This document shows positions 41,851 through 52,940 of a stretch of 64,000 nucleotides of DNA, piece after piece. Source of the stretch: Diabrotica undecimpunctata (lineage: Eukaryota > Arthropoda > Insecta > Coleoptera > Chrysomelidae); assembly GCF_040954645.1 (NCBI RefSeq), contig NC_092809.1:80069435-80133434 (forward strand), read 5' to 3'. The notes under the pieces are model-generated. The model did no database searches. It saw nothing but the letters and a program-made list of their open reading frames with translations, and was not told where the DNA came from. Both the position numbers and the translations under genes were made by a program. How positions within the stretch are numbered: position 1 is the stretch's first letter; each line of letters starts with the position of its first letter.

Positions 41851-43450
41851 ACTATAATCACAAAAAAAATTCCCATTACCAAGAATAGACTCAAATCACA
41901 AAAAAAATTCCCATTACCAAGAATAGACTCAATACTAGAACAACTAGGGAAAGCAAAATGGTTTTCTGTTAGGAGACCTAATGTCAGGTTTTCACCAAAT
42001 ACTATTAGAAAAATCATCGATGAAATACACATCATTTAGCACCATCGAGTTAGAATCTATGGAAAAGCTTTGAGCATATTAACGTGTATATTAAAAACGG
42101 CATAGGTAGGCGTGGCTAACGATAATACCAATATGGCGGTGAGATCATGGCCAGACTCAATAATAATAAAACTACTATAAAAATATGACTAGTTATTCAT
42201 AAGATTTAATTATAATCTAAAAAAGTGCAATACATTTTTAATAAACTATGATTTATTTATCCCGTGGTAAACACTAAAAACACGATATATTATACATAAA
42301 GATAAATTAATACAGTCAAATACTATTAATTTATTCTCTGAAGTACGGGCCATTACTTTATTTACATATGTGTATACTAACCTGTAGAACGTTATTCCTG
42401 AAGATTTTTTATTAACATTGCTTCTACTACTGCAACTACGTTGAGAATAAGAAACCATTATTATGCACTATCACAATATATTATTACAGTTTCTATAAAA
42501 GTATTTTATAACTAAAAATATTCGAAAAACAACAAACGTTAACGAACATATATACGATCTGTCAAATGTGTCAAAACAATCTTAACGATATGGCCGAAGT
42601 GAGGTGGTTTTTAATCACGTGATACCCTCTCCATAAATTCTAACTCGATGTTTAGCACGGAGAACGAAGCATTTTAATTCACAAGATTACCTTTTGTATT
42701 AAAAGTAAGCCCAAATATCTTTTCAAGAATGATGCCAATAGATTTTTCAGGTTTAATCCGGGACAAATCATTTCTTTACATGGACGATATAGTAGTAATA
42801 GGAATATCGGAAAAGCATTATTTAGATAACCTAAAAAAGACATTTGAGACATGTCGAAAGTTCAACCTAAAACTTTACCCAGGAAAATGTCAATTTTTTA
42901 GAAAAGAAGCCACATATTTAGGACATGATATTTTGCTGAAATATACATACCACTAAGCAGATTATCAAGGAAAGAAGTAAAATTTGTTTGATCAAAAGAA
43001 TGTGAAAAATTATTCAATAAGCTCAAATCATCTCTGATGAAACCACTAATCTTAAAATATCCGGATTTCAGTCAATAATTCATTTTAACAACAAACGCAT
43101 CCAACGAGAGTTGTTCAGTATAATTAAGTCAAAACTACAACGGAATAGACCTACCCATAGCATACGCATCAAAAAGTTTTAGTAAAGGAGAATATAATAA
43201 ACCTATAATCATCAAGGAATTACTAGCAATTTATTGGGGAATTAACCATTTCAAATGTTATCTATATGGAGCACCAAAATTTTTGGTAAAAACGGATCAT
43301 AAACCCTTAACACACCTATTTTCAATTAAGGAACCTACCTCAAAACTTACGAGGATCAGATCAGATCTAGAGAATACGACCTTGAAATAGAATATATAAC
43401 ATAGAAAAATAATTACGAGGAAAGTCTTTCGAGAATAACATTGCATCAAC
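41851..43450 (+). pseudogene. Gypsy RT and RNase H (right half), interrupted by a MITE
   Basis: RT continues with FPLPRIDSILEQLGKAKWFS (41895-41960), preceded by a 38-bp tandem duplication of its own coding sequence (41854-41930). LMSGFHQILLEK follows (about 41975-42015). After the 608-bp MITE, the frame 42729-42956 carries the YMDDIVVIG active site and YPGKCQFF...TYLGHDI. RNase H then reads YASKSFSKGEYN, ELLAIYWGINHFK and VKTDHKPLTHLF (about 43150-43320), with stops. It decays by about 43450; no integrase is visible. Confidence 0.82.
42043..42650. mobile_element. 608-bp MITE with 8-bp TSD (hAT-like)
   Basis: Terminal inverted repeats of about 20 bp (CATCGAGTTAGAATYTATGG) at 42043 and 42650, flanked by the direct repeat TTTAGCAC at 42035-42042 and 42651-42658. 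The interior codes for nothing. It lies in gypsy RT, whose reading resumes in register after one TSD copy. An 8-bp TSD is typical of the hAT superfamily; the family itself is not identified. Confidence 0.82.
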
Positions 43451-44299
43451 TAAATCTTTCGAGAATAACATTTCACTATTGGATATTTATAATTTTAGTG
43501 ACTTTTTTTTAACTTTCTGTGTTAAACAATAATTGAATAGAATATTATTTAAAAATTACAATAAAAAAGTGTTTACACTAAAATCTGTAGTATACATTAA
43601 GACCACTATTACAAATAACAGTGTGATCATATACCACCAGAAAACTGTTGGTTTAAAGTTTAAGGATACTACGAGTTTACTACTTAGAAGTAAGATCCAC
43701 ATCCAAATTTATAAGGTAGAAAGATTTGATACCTTAGTTACCTAACGATTGGCGAATTTATATTTTGGAGGGTGTGAGACCCGCATGGCTTAATTTTGAG
43801 AATAAAATAATCTTTTAATATGGTATCAGGATAATTCGTTTTTCCGGTTATAGAGCCATCTATCAATAATTCGAAAAAAAAAGATGAACCGAATAAAAGT
43901 TACTTATTTTTTCATCAGAAATTAGATTTGGCAATAAAAAATGGGGGGTTCTAATTTAAGATTTCAAGGTCGGCCCTCGTCCCACGTCAGGGGGTGGCGG
44001 TTGGTCAAGTCATATTTGGTGCCATTCGATAGTTTTTTGAAAAATTTTGAACACGCGTTTATCAGTTTTTTTAACTGTAAATGATAAAGATCAACATCGG
44101 GTGAGAAAAATGTACAAAAGTAATTGCATATATTGTTTTCTGCAGACCAAACCAGACCTAACTCGAGACTTAGTTAAATTTTTATATTAAAGATTTACTA
44201 TTATGTAATACAGCAAAATTAATTGTTGGTCACTAGTGTGATGCAAATATATAATCTAGCATGTTTCTCAAAAAAGAAGAATATTTACAAAATATTTAC
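43451..44299. other. Noncoding intronic DNA
   Basis: No gene. It contains a GC-richer block (about 43955-44035) that looks like part of a dispersed repeat. It lies inside the intron between the two MAM exons. Confidence 0.4.
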
Positions 44300-44470
44300 C
44301 ATCTTGGCCCTTTCCCTTGGTATGATCATAACTTGGTCCGGTACCTATTGATCCACTTGGTGTATTATAATTTTCCCTTTTCCAATCAAAATCATGGTTT
44401 GGGTCATGAGTCCATCCACAAATATTAATATCCTCGAAATGACAACTTAGTGATGGCTTTTGATTATTAG
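44300..44470 (-). CDS. MAM-domain exon (first half of the domain)
   Basis: 171-bp exon. AAATTTCAG acceptor (AG at 44472-44471) and GTAAAT donor starting at 44299. It reads LSCHFEDINICGWTHDPNHD, DFDWKRENYN, TPSGSIGTGPSYDHTKGKG: the hallmark start of a MAM domain (C-x-FE-x-x-x-CGW, then DFDW and GPS-DHT). Both borders are phase 1, and the last codon is completed by the exon at 35569, giving an uninterrupted domain. The intron between them is 8.73 kb and full of retroelements. Upstream exons are not recognised. The gene is on the minus strand and is likely an extracellular or membrane protein. Confidence 0.85.
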
Positions 44471-45955
44471 CTGAAATTTAAGAATTCGTTTAAAAAAACT
44501 GAAAAATAATATTTTGATTGTCAAATAATAAAACAATCTCAAAATATATAGAATTATTATGATCAAATTAAGGAGTAACGTTGTGAATATTATTTAGAAG
44601 AGATAAATGAAATCACAAAAATTTGTATGACTCTTTTTTTCCAAAATCTATACAAAGGCTATAGCGGGATAAGATGGTCAAAAGTGCCCCCACACCGATC
44701 AACACCGCGACTTGTGTTTTCAATAAAGCATATAAAAACATGACTTTATACAAATTTTTAGCTTTCCAGAGCCCATAGAAGTTTTTAAATCTAAAAAATA
44801 AGTTTTTTCGACTTTATTTTTTTCTGGATGCAGTTTTACTTTAAAAAATCTGAAAAAATTCATGACGCTGTATCTTTTAAATACAAAATAGCCTAATTTT
44901 TTAATTTCAATTTCAATTCAATTTTAATTTTTAATAATTTTTTAGGTTATGTTAATAATTTTTGGCTAACTTTTAAATAGTAATTTTTTATTTATTTTTT
45001 TTCGATCTTTTAAATCGATAAGGCATAATTTTCAATTTATGAGCGGAAAGCATCAAAAAATCAAAAAAACCGTTTTTTCCCGATTTATTTGCACATAACC
45101 TCAAAATTTAGTTGGTAATTCAACATTTTTTCTTCCACATTATCAAAATCCATGGTAAAAGTCCCCATTTAACTCTTTTATAAAGATAAAATTCGAAAAT
45201 ACCACGTTTTTTTATCCTTTTCGCACTTTTTTTGACCTTACCTCAAAATCAGATAGTTAGATGTATGCTTTTTCATCTATTTTCTTACGAGCTATGAATC
45301 ATCATTTTTAAAATAATCATTATTAACTTACAAATTCTCAAATTGCGAAAAGATTTTTTAGAGATTTTTATCATAACCTTAAAATCTAGTGGCTAAATGA
45401 TTGAATTTCCGCGGAATTTTCATCGTATCCTTCAATTTTGTTATACCACTTGTCTTTTATTTCTTAAATAGTCAAAACTCGAAACAAACCTATAGCTTTA
45501 TGACTGACCATTCCTCAACAATAATTGTTTTTAATCGTATATCACTTTTTGTGCGCAAGTCTTAACTGGTAATGCATATTGCCTACATATAGTCTAGTGC
45601 CAAATGTTTCTCAAAATAAATAAGTTACTAGATAATGATAGAGCACGCCTATGGGATATATTATCCCTTTATCCTAAAATCTGTTGCGAGTTAATATCGA
45701 AATTCTCGAAGTAGTTGGTCAAATCGAAGTTTAGAGTTAAATATTATAATTTCCATACATCCTATAAACGCGCGTATCGTACTGTATGGGCTAACACAGT
45801 CAAAGCGATACGAAGTTGATTTTATAAATTCATTTGGATATAAGCGAGGATTATATTATATAAAATATTTGGTTACAAAAATATTTATTATTATGAAGTT
45901 GTTATAAAATAAGTTATTTAAATTAACAGTTTAAAAATTCAGTTACATTTTAGTC

Positions 45956-46542
45956 CTCATCACTATTCTCATCTATGACTAATTCAACATCAGATGTAAA
46001 AATTTCTGATGGAACTTTTACTGGTCTTATGATTCTCGATTTATATCTTGAATTACTGAGGTAATATATGACTGCGGCTATAATTATGAGAACACGAACT
46101 TACAGTGCATAACCCATTTGTACAGTCACATGCGTGGCGCTAAATACCACCATATCCAATTGAATCAGGTTTATACTCAATGTAGCATTTATAGGACTTA
46201 CTGCTTATATGCCTGGATCTTATCAGTACTTTAATAATATTTAGTTTCATTGTAATATACTTCAAATTGATTACTACCATCTATCAACTCAGCCAAATAG
46301 CAAATCGCTTGACCTAACTGATAGGTTTCCGAAAAAAAATATGTGGGGTCCCTTTCAGTTATCTCTGGAAAGTTAATGATTTCTTGCGATGTCAGTTTGG
46401 TCGTTGTAGTAGGACGTCTTGACCACCTGGATGTCTCAGCTTCTAATACTAAAGTATTCTCACCTTGATTAAAATTTAACATTTTAACAAATTCTTGATC
46501 TTTTAATAAAAAAAAACAATATATATTAACATGCTCTAACAT
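45956..46542 (-). pseudogene. Remnant protein with SWIM-like CxC...CxH motif
   Basis: The frame 46542-46231 ends with LTSQEIINFPEITERDPTYF, TYQLGQAICYLAELI and a YYNE tail. After a frameshift, a second piece (about 46230-46060) reads IRSRHISSKSYKCYIEYKPD, then ACDCTNGLCTVSSCSH, a C-x-C...C-x-H zinc signature as in SWIM domains, and an acidic tail ending near 45956. I have seen this module order in transposon-linked insect proteins, but I cannot name the family. It may bind nucleic acid. Confidence 0.5.
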
Positions 46543-46798
46543 AGGCTAGGGTAGCGCCTTATACTTACTGCAATTGATATTAGTAAGTAAAAACAGTTGT
46601 AACTTTTACAAATCAACCTCTAACAATATCTCAAAATTCACATCTATTATGATGCACAATAGTAAATGCGACACTCTTCTGCAACAGTTCTAGGATATCA
46701 TAACTGACAGCGGACACATACTTCATGTGATTGCTAGTTTTTAAAATCCTCGATAATATTGGAACGGATTTTAGAAGAAGAGGATTATTTGACAATAA

Positions 46799-46927
46799 GA
46801 CTAAGGCGAAAGCAGTGACGACAGAAACAATGTCTATAACGCGCATACTCCCATTGTCGTTGTCATGGTTACGGATCATGCGCGTAGCAGACATGGCTGT
46901 TGTCGCCACTGCTTTCGTCTTAGTGTC
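46799..46927. repeat. Internal imperfect inverted repeat in the long-TIR element
   Basis: Arms 46799-46847 and 46878-46927 share CGAAAGCAGTGRCGACA and ATGTCT-CGCGCAT blocks around a 30-bp loop. GC content is above the surroundings. Confidence 0.65.
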
Positions 46928-47445
46928 GCCATCGCTTTCGTATCGCTTTACAATAGTACAATCGTACTATCGTACAATTTTACTATCGTACAATAGTGGC
47001 TGTTATCTATACTGTGCTTTGACTGTGTTAGTCTTATTATAATATTCAACTCTAAACTTCGATTTGACAGGGATCATATATCCCGTAGCCGTGCTCTATA
47101 ATTTTTTTTTTCGAGTATTGACTATTAAAAAAAAAGACAAGTGGTATAATAAAATTGAAGGGTGCGATAAAAAATACGCAGAAATTCGATCGTTCAGCTA
47201 CTAGATTTTAAGGTTATGAGCCAATAAAATGAGAAAATCTTAGAAAATCGCCATTTTTTTCGCAATTTAAGAATTTGTAAGTTAAAAATGATTATTCTAA
47301 CAATGATGATTCATAGCAAGAAAATAGATGGAAAAACATACTTCTAACTATCTGATTTTGAGGTAACGTAAAAAAAGTACGATAAAAGGATAAAAAACGT
47401 GGTATTTTCGAATTTTATCCTTATGAAAGAGTTAAATGGGGACTT

Positions 47446-48957
47446 TGTAACAAAAATGTGTGTGGACTTTCAAATGTAACAAAACATTGTAACCAACATT
47501 GTGGCCAATGTAACAAAAGTGTATAATAAAACACAAGTATTTGGGATAATGTATAAAATAACGTATACTTTAAAGCCGGCTAGCAGAAGGTGCCGGAGAG
47601 TGACTACTTGACACTCAAAGGAGGATTCGGCCAATTTGCATGCCCTACAGAGACCGTAGAATAAGAAAATGAATGACAAGGTAATAAACAATCTATAGGT
47701 ATATAACTAAGGTAAATAAAAGTGATTATAGATGTTGCTCCAAAATGTGAGTGGGCGCCAGGAAAGTATTAACATAAACTTTCCAAGGTATCTTGTAAAG
47801 CTATTTGCTGAAATACAAAAAAAGGATACAGGTACAAATTGAAATATTTAGTTTTCACCAAAAATTTAATCCCTATCCAATATATACAATCTAAATTTAC
47901 CCTAAAATACCCACCACCAATTATGTATCTGATTAGATGTGTACACATAAAACCGTACAAACTGAGTTAAAAGGGAGGATTTAAAACCTCGACCTGGACG
48001 TGACAATTTTAATGCTCTAATGTATTTTATAATTATTTAGAAAAAATGACGGGTCTTTATTATTAAATGAAATAGTATGATTTAAGATTGAAAAAAAATA
48101 TTATAAACAAAATTATTATCAATTAGTGAATAAAAAAAATATAAAAAATGAACAATGTTCCACACTCTAAATAAGGGAGGTCTTTCGGCTGGTATCCTGA
48201 AGTGGTCCGAGAGTAGTCTGAGAGAGCTCTGGACCTCTGATGGAACAGACGGGCAAATGGGCAAATTCAAAAACGTAAATTCTTTTCCTCCTTGTAATAA
48301 ATCCCCAAAAATAAATGAAAAACAAAATCCTCGATCCTGGATTTAACTTCTTCGGGTAGGCTAAAAAGAACAAGTGTGTTACAGTTCCTCCTTACGCTTA
48401 ATAAAAAGAAGGGAAAAATACAAGGTTTATTAACAAATGAAATAACTTGAAAAATATTACAAAAAGTTGCTGGGAAGCTTGTATCAAAGAAAAAAGCTGT
48501 AATGATTTTGTAGATAATGTGACCTTCGCATGGTCTGACAATATTTGATGTAAAATAAATTGATCAAATAGATAATTTTAACGAAAAGCTTGCTACGGAT
48601 ATATTTTTGAATATAAAAGAATGGTATGAGGCAGAATATTTTTACAGATAGTCTTAATAGATAATAGATAATTTTAACGATGGATAATTATATGTTTTTA
48701 AGGCTGGGAAATAGAATAGAAAATTGATATAATTTTATAACATTACTATATCTAAATCCAGAATCTTAATGAAATAATGCGAGAAATGACAGATACATAT
48801 TTCACTATCGAAGGAAAAATGACGATATGATAGAAGTTAAAATGGCTGATTAATGCCAACTTAGAAATTAAAAATTCAGAAAATCATTAAGAGGATTGGG
48901 ATTTTAAAATTTTATTTAAAAATGTTTACGGATTATTAAAGTAACGGACTCGTTACA
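47446..48957. mobile_element. 1512-bp LTR-like insertion (candidate solo LTR)
   Basis: Starts TGTAAC, ends GTTACA, and is flanked by ACTT at 47442-47445 and 48958-48961. It breaks the right inverted arm of the long-TIR element at a point that is continuous in the left arm, so its limits are well defined. It contains no coding region. TG...CA ends plus a 4-bp TSD fit a solo LTR of a gypsy-type element. It is not the LTR of either gypsy element above. Confidence 0.65.
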
Positions 48958-49486
48958 ACTTTTACAATGAGTTTTAATAATGTGAAAGAAAAAATGTTGA
49001 ATTACCGAGTTTTGAGGTTATGTGCAAATAAATGAATAAAAAAAACGGATTTTTTTATTTTTTGATGCTTTCCGCTCAAAAATTGAAAAATCTGCCTTAA
49101 CCATTTAAAAGAACGATAAAAAATACATAAAAAATTACTATTTAAAAGTTAGCCAAAAATTATTAACATAACCTTAAAAATTATTGAAAATTTCAATGAT
49201 TTTTTCTGAGCTCAATTTTCAATATAAAAATTTGAGAAAAATCAAGGCTATTTCGTATTTAAAAGATACATCTTCATGAATTTTTTCAGATTTTTTAAAA
49301 CCAAATTGCGTCCAGAAAAAAATAAAGCCGAAAAAAGCTTCTTTTTTAGATTTAAGATGTTCTATAGGCTCTGGGAAGCTAAAAATTTGTATGAAGTCAT
49401 GTTTTTATAAGCTTTATTGAAAGCATAAGTCGCGATGCTGATCGGTGCGGGGACACTTTTGACCATCTTATCCCGCTATAGCCTTT

Positions 49487-50170
49487 AAAGATATTATTAT
49501 AAAAATATTTTAGATCCACATAATAAACTATTATGAATTCTTAGCCACTTCGATTTATAGTTGTACATTGTAGATTATAAGAAATATATATTTTTTTATT
49601 TCTTTCGTACTCTGCAACTCAGGCAGAAATCAAGCAATTTAAGTAAACCCAGCCTGTGAGACATGTTCATCCCTAAGAATTACGTTTGGGTGTAACAATT
49701 TATTGGAGCGAGGTGTATTAACTCGAGATAAAAACAGGAGTCACTCCACCGCGCTCCATCCCTTTCCCCCCTCTAGCACTCTGATGCGCAATAGGGGTAC
49801 AACTATCAGCCAAATGCTTTTCGTGTGGAAGTCCTGGATACAAGAACTCCAACATGATATCTTAACCCAATCAATGCAGGCTAGCATGACGCGCTCTTTT
49901 CCTGCTTTCTCTAGTGACGTAGAACCGAACTGAAATTGCTTGCTCTGGCCTCGAGTCTCCGCTCCAGGCTGCGCCCAGTTTGGCGACTCGGTGTCCGAGG
50001 ATGTGGGCCCTTCGTGTCCAGGTTTTGAGGTTTTGTTAATTTTTTTGGATGGCTGTCGCCTTTTTGATAGTATTTTTTTTTATTTTTTTATGGCCAAAGT
50101 TTTTATTTAGTTATTTTTTTTTAATGTTGTCCTGAAAATAAACATCAATTAATAAATAATTTCCAGTGCT
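49487..50170. other. Noncoding, partly 3' UTR of the LINE fragment to its right
   Basis: GC-richer block at 49730-50020. The part next to 50170 is probably the 3' UTR of the minus-strand Jockey-like fragment. No gene is supported. Confidence 0.4.
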
Positions 50171-50930
50171 GTTGGGGCTTCTTCTGTTGGTAGAGCTACG
50201 AATTACTTAGACTTCATGTGTTTGCCAGGACTTGCTGTTTTGGTCTTTTGTGCTTCCCTCGATGGAACGCATCATATATTATTATCTTTCGCAGTATCGG
50301 GCTTGGGTTATTCTCTAATTCTGCAAACCTAATTCTGGCTTGTTCCGCCATTTTATCTATCACCCTTACTTGTTGTAGTTCTCTAAACAGAAAGCGTTCA
50401 GTGACGCATCTGAGTACATTTGCCGCTTCTCTGAGGATGTTATTATGGGCTGCTTGTATTTTCTTTTTATTTGAATTGCTTATGTGTCCCCATGCGAGAA
50501 ATGCATATGTGAATATTGGATTTATTGGAAGTATGATGCGGTTTATCAGTCTTATTTTCGTCTTTATGCGCAGTTTGCTTTTTCTACCTCTTATTGCTGC
50601 TCTGGCTGTTGCTGTTTTTTGGATGGTTGTGTTCACGTGTTAAAGCCTTGGTACATAGTGACTCCTAGGTATTTCGCTTCTTTTTTCCATGCGATGGGAT
50701 TATCTTGCACTAACAGCTGTTCCTCTGGGATTTCTCTTTTTTTTTATATGATTGTTTGCGTCTTTTTTGAATTGATTGCTATTTTCCATTGGATACACCA
50801 TTCTTCAATGGTGTCCAATGCTGTCTGTAGATTATTAACCGCTACTTCTAAGTTTCTGTGTTTGTTCGCAGTCGTTGTGTCGTCGGCAGAAATCATCGTA
50901 GTCATTAAAGGCATTATTGGAACGACCCAA
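50171..50930 (-). pseudogene. Jockey-like non-LTR RT, C-terminal part
   Basis: The frame 50636-50214 has RLINRIILPINPIFTYAFLAWG and ILREAANVLRCVTERFLFREL, the C-terminal thumb region of Jockey-type RTs. Upstream frames (50930-50640) show LQTALDTIEEWCIQWKIAIN and KKTQTIIY plus a damaged ADDT catalytic motif near 50890. It is truncated at the 5' side and frameshifted. Confidence 0.75.
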
Positions 50931-51460
50931 AAAAATTAATGATGCTCAATCGGCAAATCATCGGACAGTTGCATCATACAGTAAGATTTGGGCTACGACT
51001 ACTACGCAATTTAATCATGAGGTTTAAGACATTTTACCAAATAAGATACCTGGCAAAGGTGGCGAGTGTTGCCTAAGTGATACTCCAGAGAGGCGATCTC
51101 GGGAGTATTATAGTCTTAGCATGTCATGGGCATACTGCTATGCCCCACAATATTTCGCCTGAACTCGTGGGAACTAAATGGATGTGGAGCCAAAAAGAAA
51201 TGGCCTAAAAGGGTTAAAGACAACCCAATAAGACAAAATTGACTGGAGCCCAATAAGACAAAAAAAAAGAGGACGGTTGAGACGACGGGCTAGCAACTTG
51301 TCACTTAAAAAAATGGAACAAATTCTAAAAATTTCGACGCAGCGCCTACAAATAAAGGTAAGTTAAAGCGAAGACGATTATTGCAAAGAAAACGGACTAT
51401 TATATTAGCTACATAGAATATAAAGCGATTTAGAATAGAACAAGCAAAAGTATTCAAAGA
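50931..51460. other. Noncoding
   Basis: No gene recognised. It may include debris of non-LTR elements. Confidence 0.35.
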
Positions 51461-51960
51461 AATAGAGCAGAGGAAAGTGGATATGTGAATCCTTACAAAA
51501 TTAAAGAAAAAACAAATGAAGAGCTAGGAGAGCACATACATTTTACAATGACGTGAGTAAATATAATGAAGAGGAGTCCAATAGCCATTCGAAAAAAATT
51601 CAAAAACAGTATTAAATCGTAGACCGAAGTAGATGAACAAATTTTATTACTAGAAATAAAAAAGGATTGATATACATAATGTGTTAATTATTGGTTGCTC
51701 CAAAATGAAAATGCAGATCAAGAAATTAAAGAAATTCCATAAGGTCAAGGATAACTGTAAAATTTTTATAGGTGACTTAAACGGTAGAGTAGAGACAGAA
51801 GAGAGAAACGTCGCCATAGGTTAATATAGAGAATAAATAACAAATGGTAACGAAAGAAATCTTAGAGGTTTTGTGTTACCACTTTACTTAAAATAATGAG
51901 TTTTTTCAGAGTATAAATATCCACTAATGAACATGGATACAACCTACTATAGTTGAGGTA
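51461..51960 (+). pseudogene. RTE-type endonuclease fragment
   Basis: The frame near 51745-51830 reads KVKDNCKIFIGDLNGRVETE, the GDLNGR Asp-x-Asn motif of AP endonucleases. Downstream debris (ITNGNERNLRG, then an LLKIMNSFF-like stretch) matches the order seen in RTE LINEs. Several stops. Only the endonuclease part remains. Confidence 0.6.
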
Positions 51961-52389
51961 CACTATAGTAGATACTCTATATTAAAAATGTAGACTACTG
52001 TATAAAACTAGAGGAAGAAAACGTATTCAGGTTCAACAGGATATTAAATATACTATTCCGAGAAAATTCCATGCTTTCTTTTTTAGAAATGAAATTCCAA
52101 CCCAAAAAAGTCGCAGCCGAAATAGATTCCGATGATTTGGTTACCCAAAATATCCCATCGTGTATTATTGCGAACATTAGGCAAATGAACATTAAATATG
52201 TAAAAATAATTAGGAACAGTATACTTATAGAAAGAGAAGATATTATTTTATGATGGAGACGTTACCTGAAAAAAATCAAGATTATCGTCGTGAAAAAGTA
52301 AAATCTACTATTAAGACAAAACTTTTTAATCTAAATTAATGCCATACTGTCCTAAAGTTGTAGCAAGATTTTGAAGTTAGGAATTGTCG
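51961..52389. other. Noncoding or unrecognised
   Basis: No domain recognised in the short frames. Confidence 0.3.
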
Positions 52390-52890
52390 ACACGCCTTTA
52401 TTGTAAGGTTATCGTGAGGTCTGAAAACAACAGCGGACAAAGGACGAAGACTTATTTTAACACACATAGGCAGTGATTCGGGATTTTTGGATAACAGCTT
52501 GTTAATCTTCGAATGAAAAAAAAAAACAATGACTATCATGAAGAATTAGACGCCCAAAAATGTGAAGGTTGGTTTTCAAAGATTCTTTTAAAACTTAGAC
52601 CAAATTCTGCAGTCGTTATGGACAATGTATTTTACCATAGTCGACAATTAAAGCAAGCCGTCAGCAACAACTGATTCAGCAGAAGGCTGACCTCAAAGCT
52701 CTCTCATAGAACTATATCATTCAATGACAATATGTTGGAAGTTTAATTATTAAATCTTGCTAGAGCTATACATCAGAACACAAGAAATACATTGTCGATG
52801 AAATGGCTCGTAAAAAGATCATAATTGTTCTGCGCCTCCCTCCTTATCATTGTGAGCTTTTTTACATGTTTAAAGAGAAAAAGGAAAACC
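52390..52890 (+). pseudogene. IS630-type DDE transposase relic
   Basis: Broken frames read ILTHIGSDSGFLDNSLLIFE, NDYHEELDAQKCEGWFSKIL, NSAVVMDNVFYHSRQL (second catalytic Asp), then VDEMARKKII and LRLPPYHCEL near 52830-52850. It is cut off just before the NPIE segment that would supply the last catalytic Glu. It is related to, but distinct from, the relic at 3123-4005. Confidence 0.7.
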
Positions 52891-52940
52891 TGCATACAGA
52901 CATCTGTGACTCACCCATGTAGTGTTGTGTTCCTAATACC

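Larger units (their letters stand above)
44654..49486. mobile_element. DNA element with >1-kb terminal inverted repeats and a SWIM-type remnant
   Basis: The termini AAAGGCTATAGCGGGATAAG (44654) and its inverse (49486) begin arms that pair for about 0.8 kb almost without break and, more loosely, to about 45815 on the left and 47020 on the right. The right arm is split by a 1512-bp insertion. The core (45816-47020) holds a minus-strand remnant with a SWIM-like zinc motif and an internal inverted repeat. Long TIRs plus SWIM recall Mutator-like elements, but no transposase core and no clear TSD were found. Confidence 0.7.

Noticed and set aside
46631..46909. 92-residue frame on the minus strand in the long-TIR element
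   Set aside because: It is generated by the GC-richer inverted repeat and has a mirror frame on the other strand; no domain.
44654..49486. Assignment of the long-TIR element to Mutator-like transposons
   Set aside because: Attractive because of TIR length and the SWIM-like motif, but no MULE transposase core and no 8-11-bp TSD could be found, so it is kept only as a possibility.
50218..50939. Plus-strand frames of 141 and 151 residues with many Leu/Phe/Cys
   Set aside because: They are antisense shadows of the Jockey-like RT on the minus strand.
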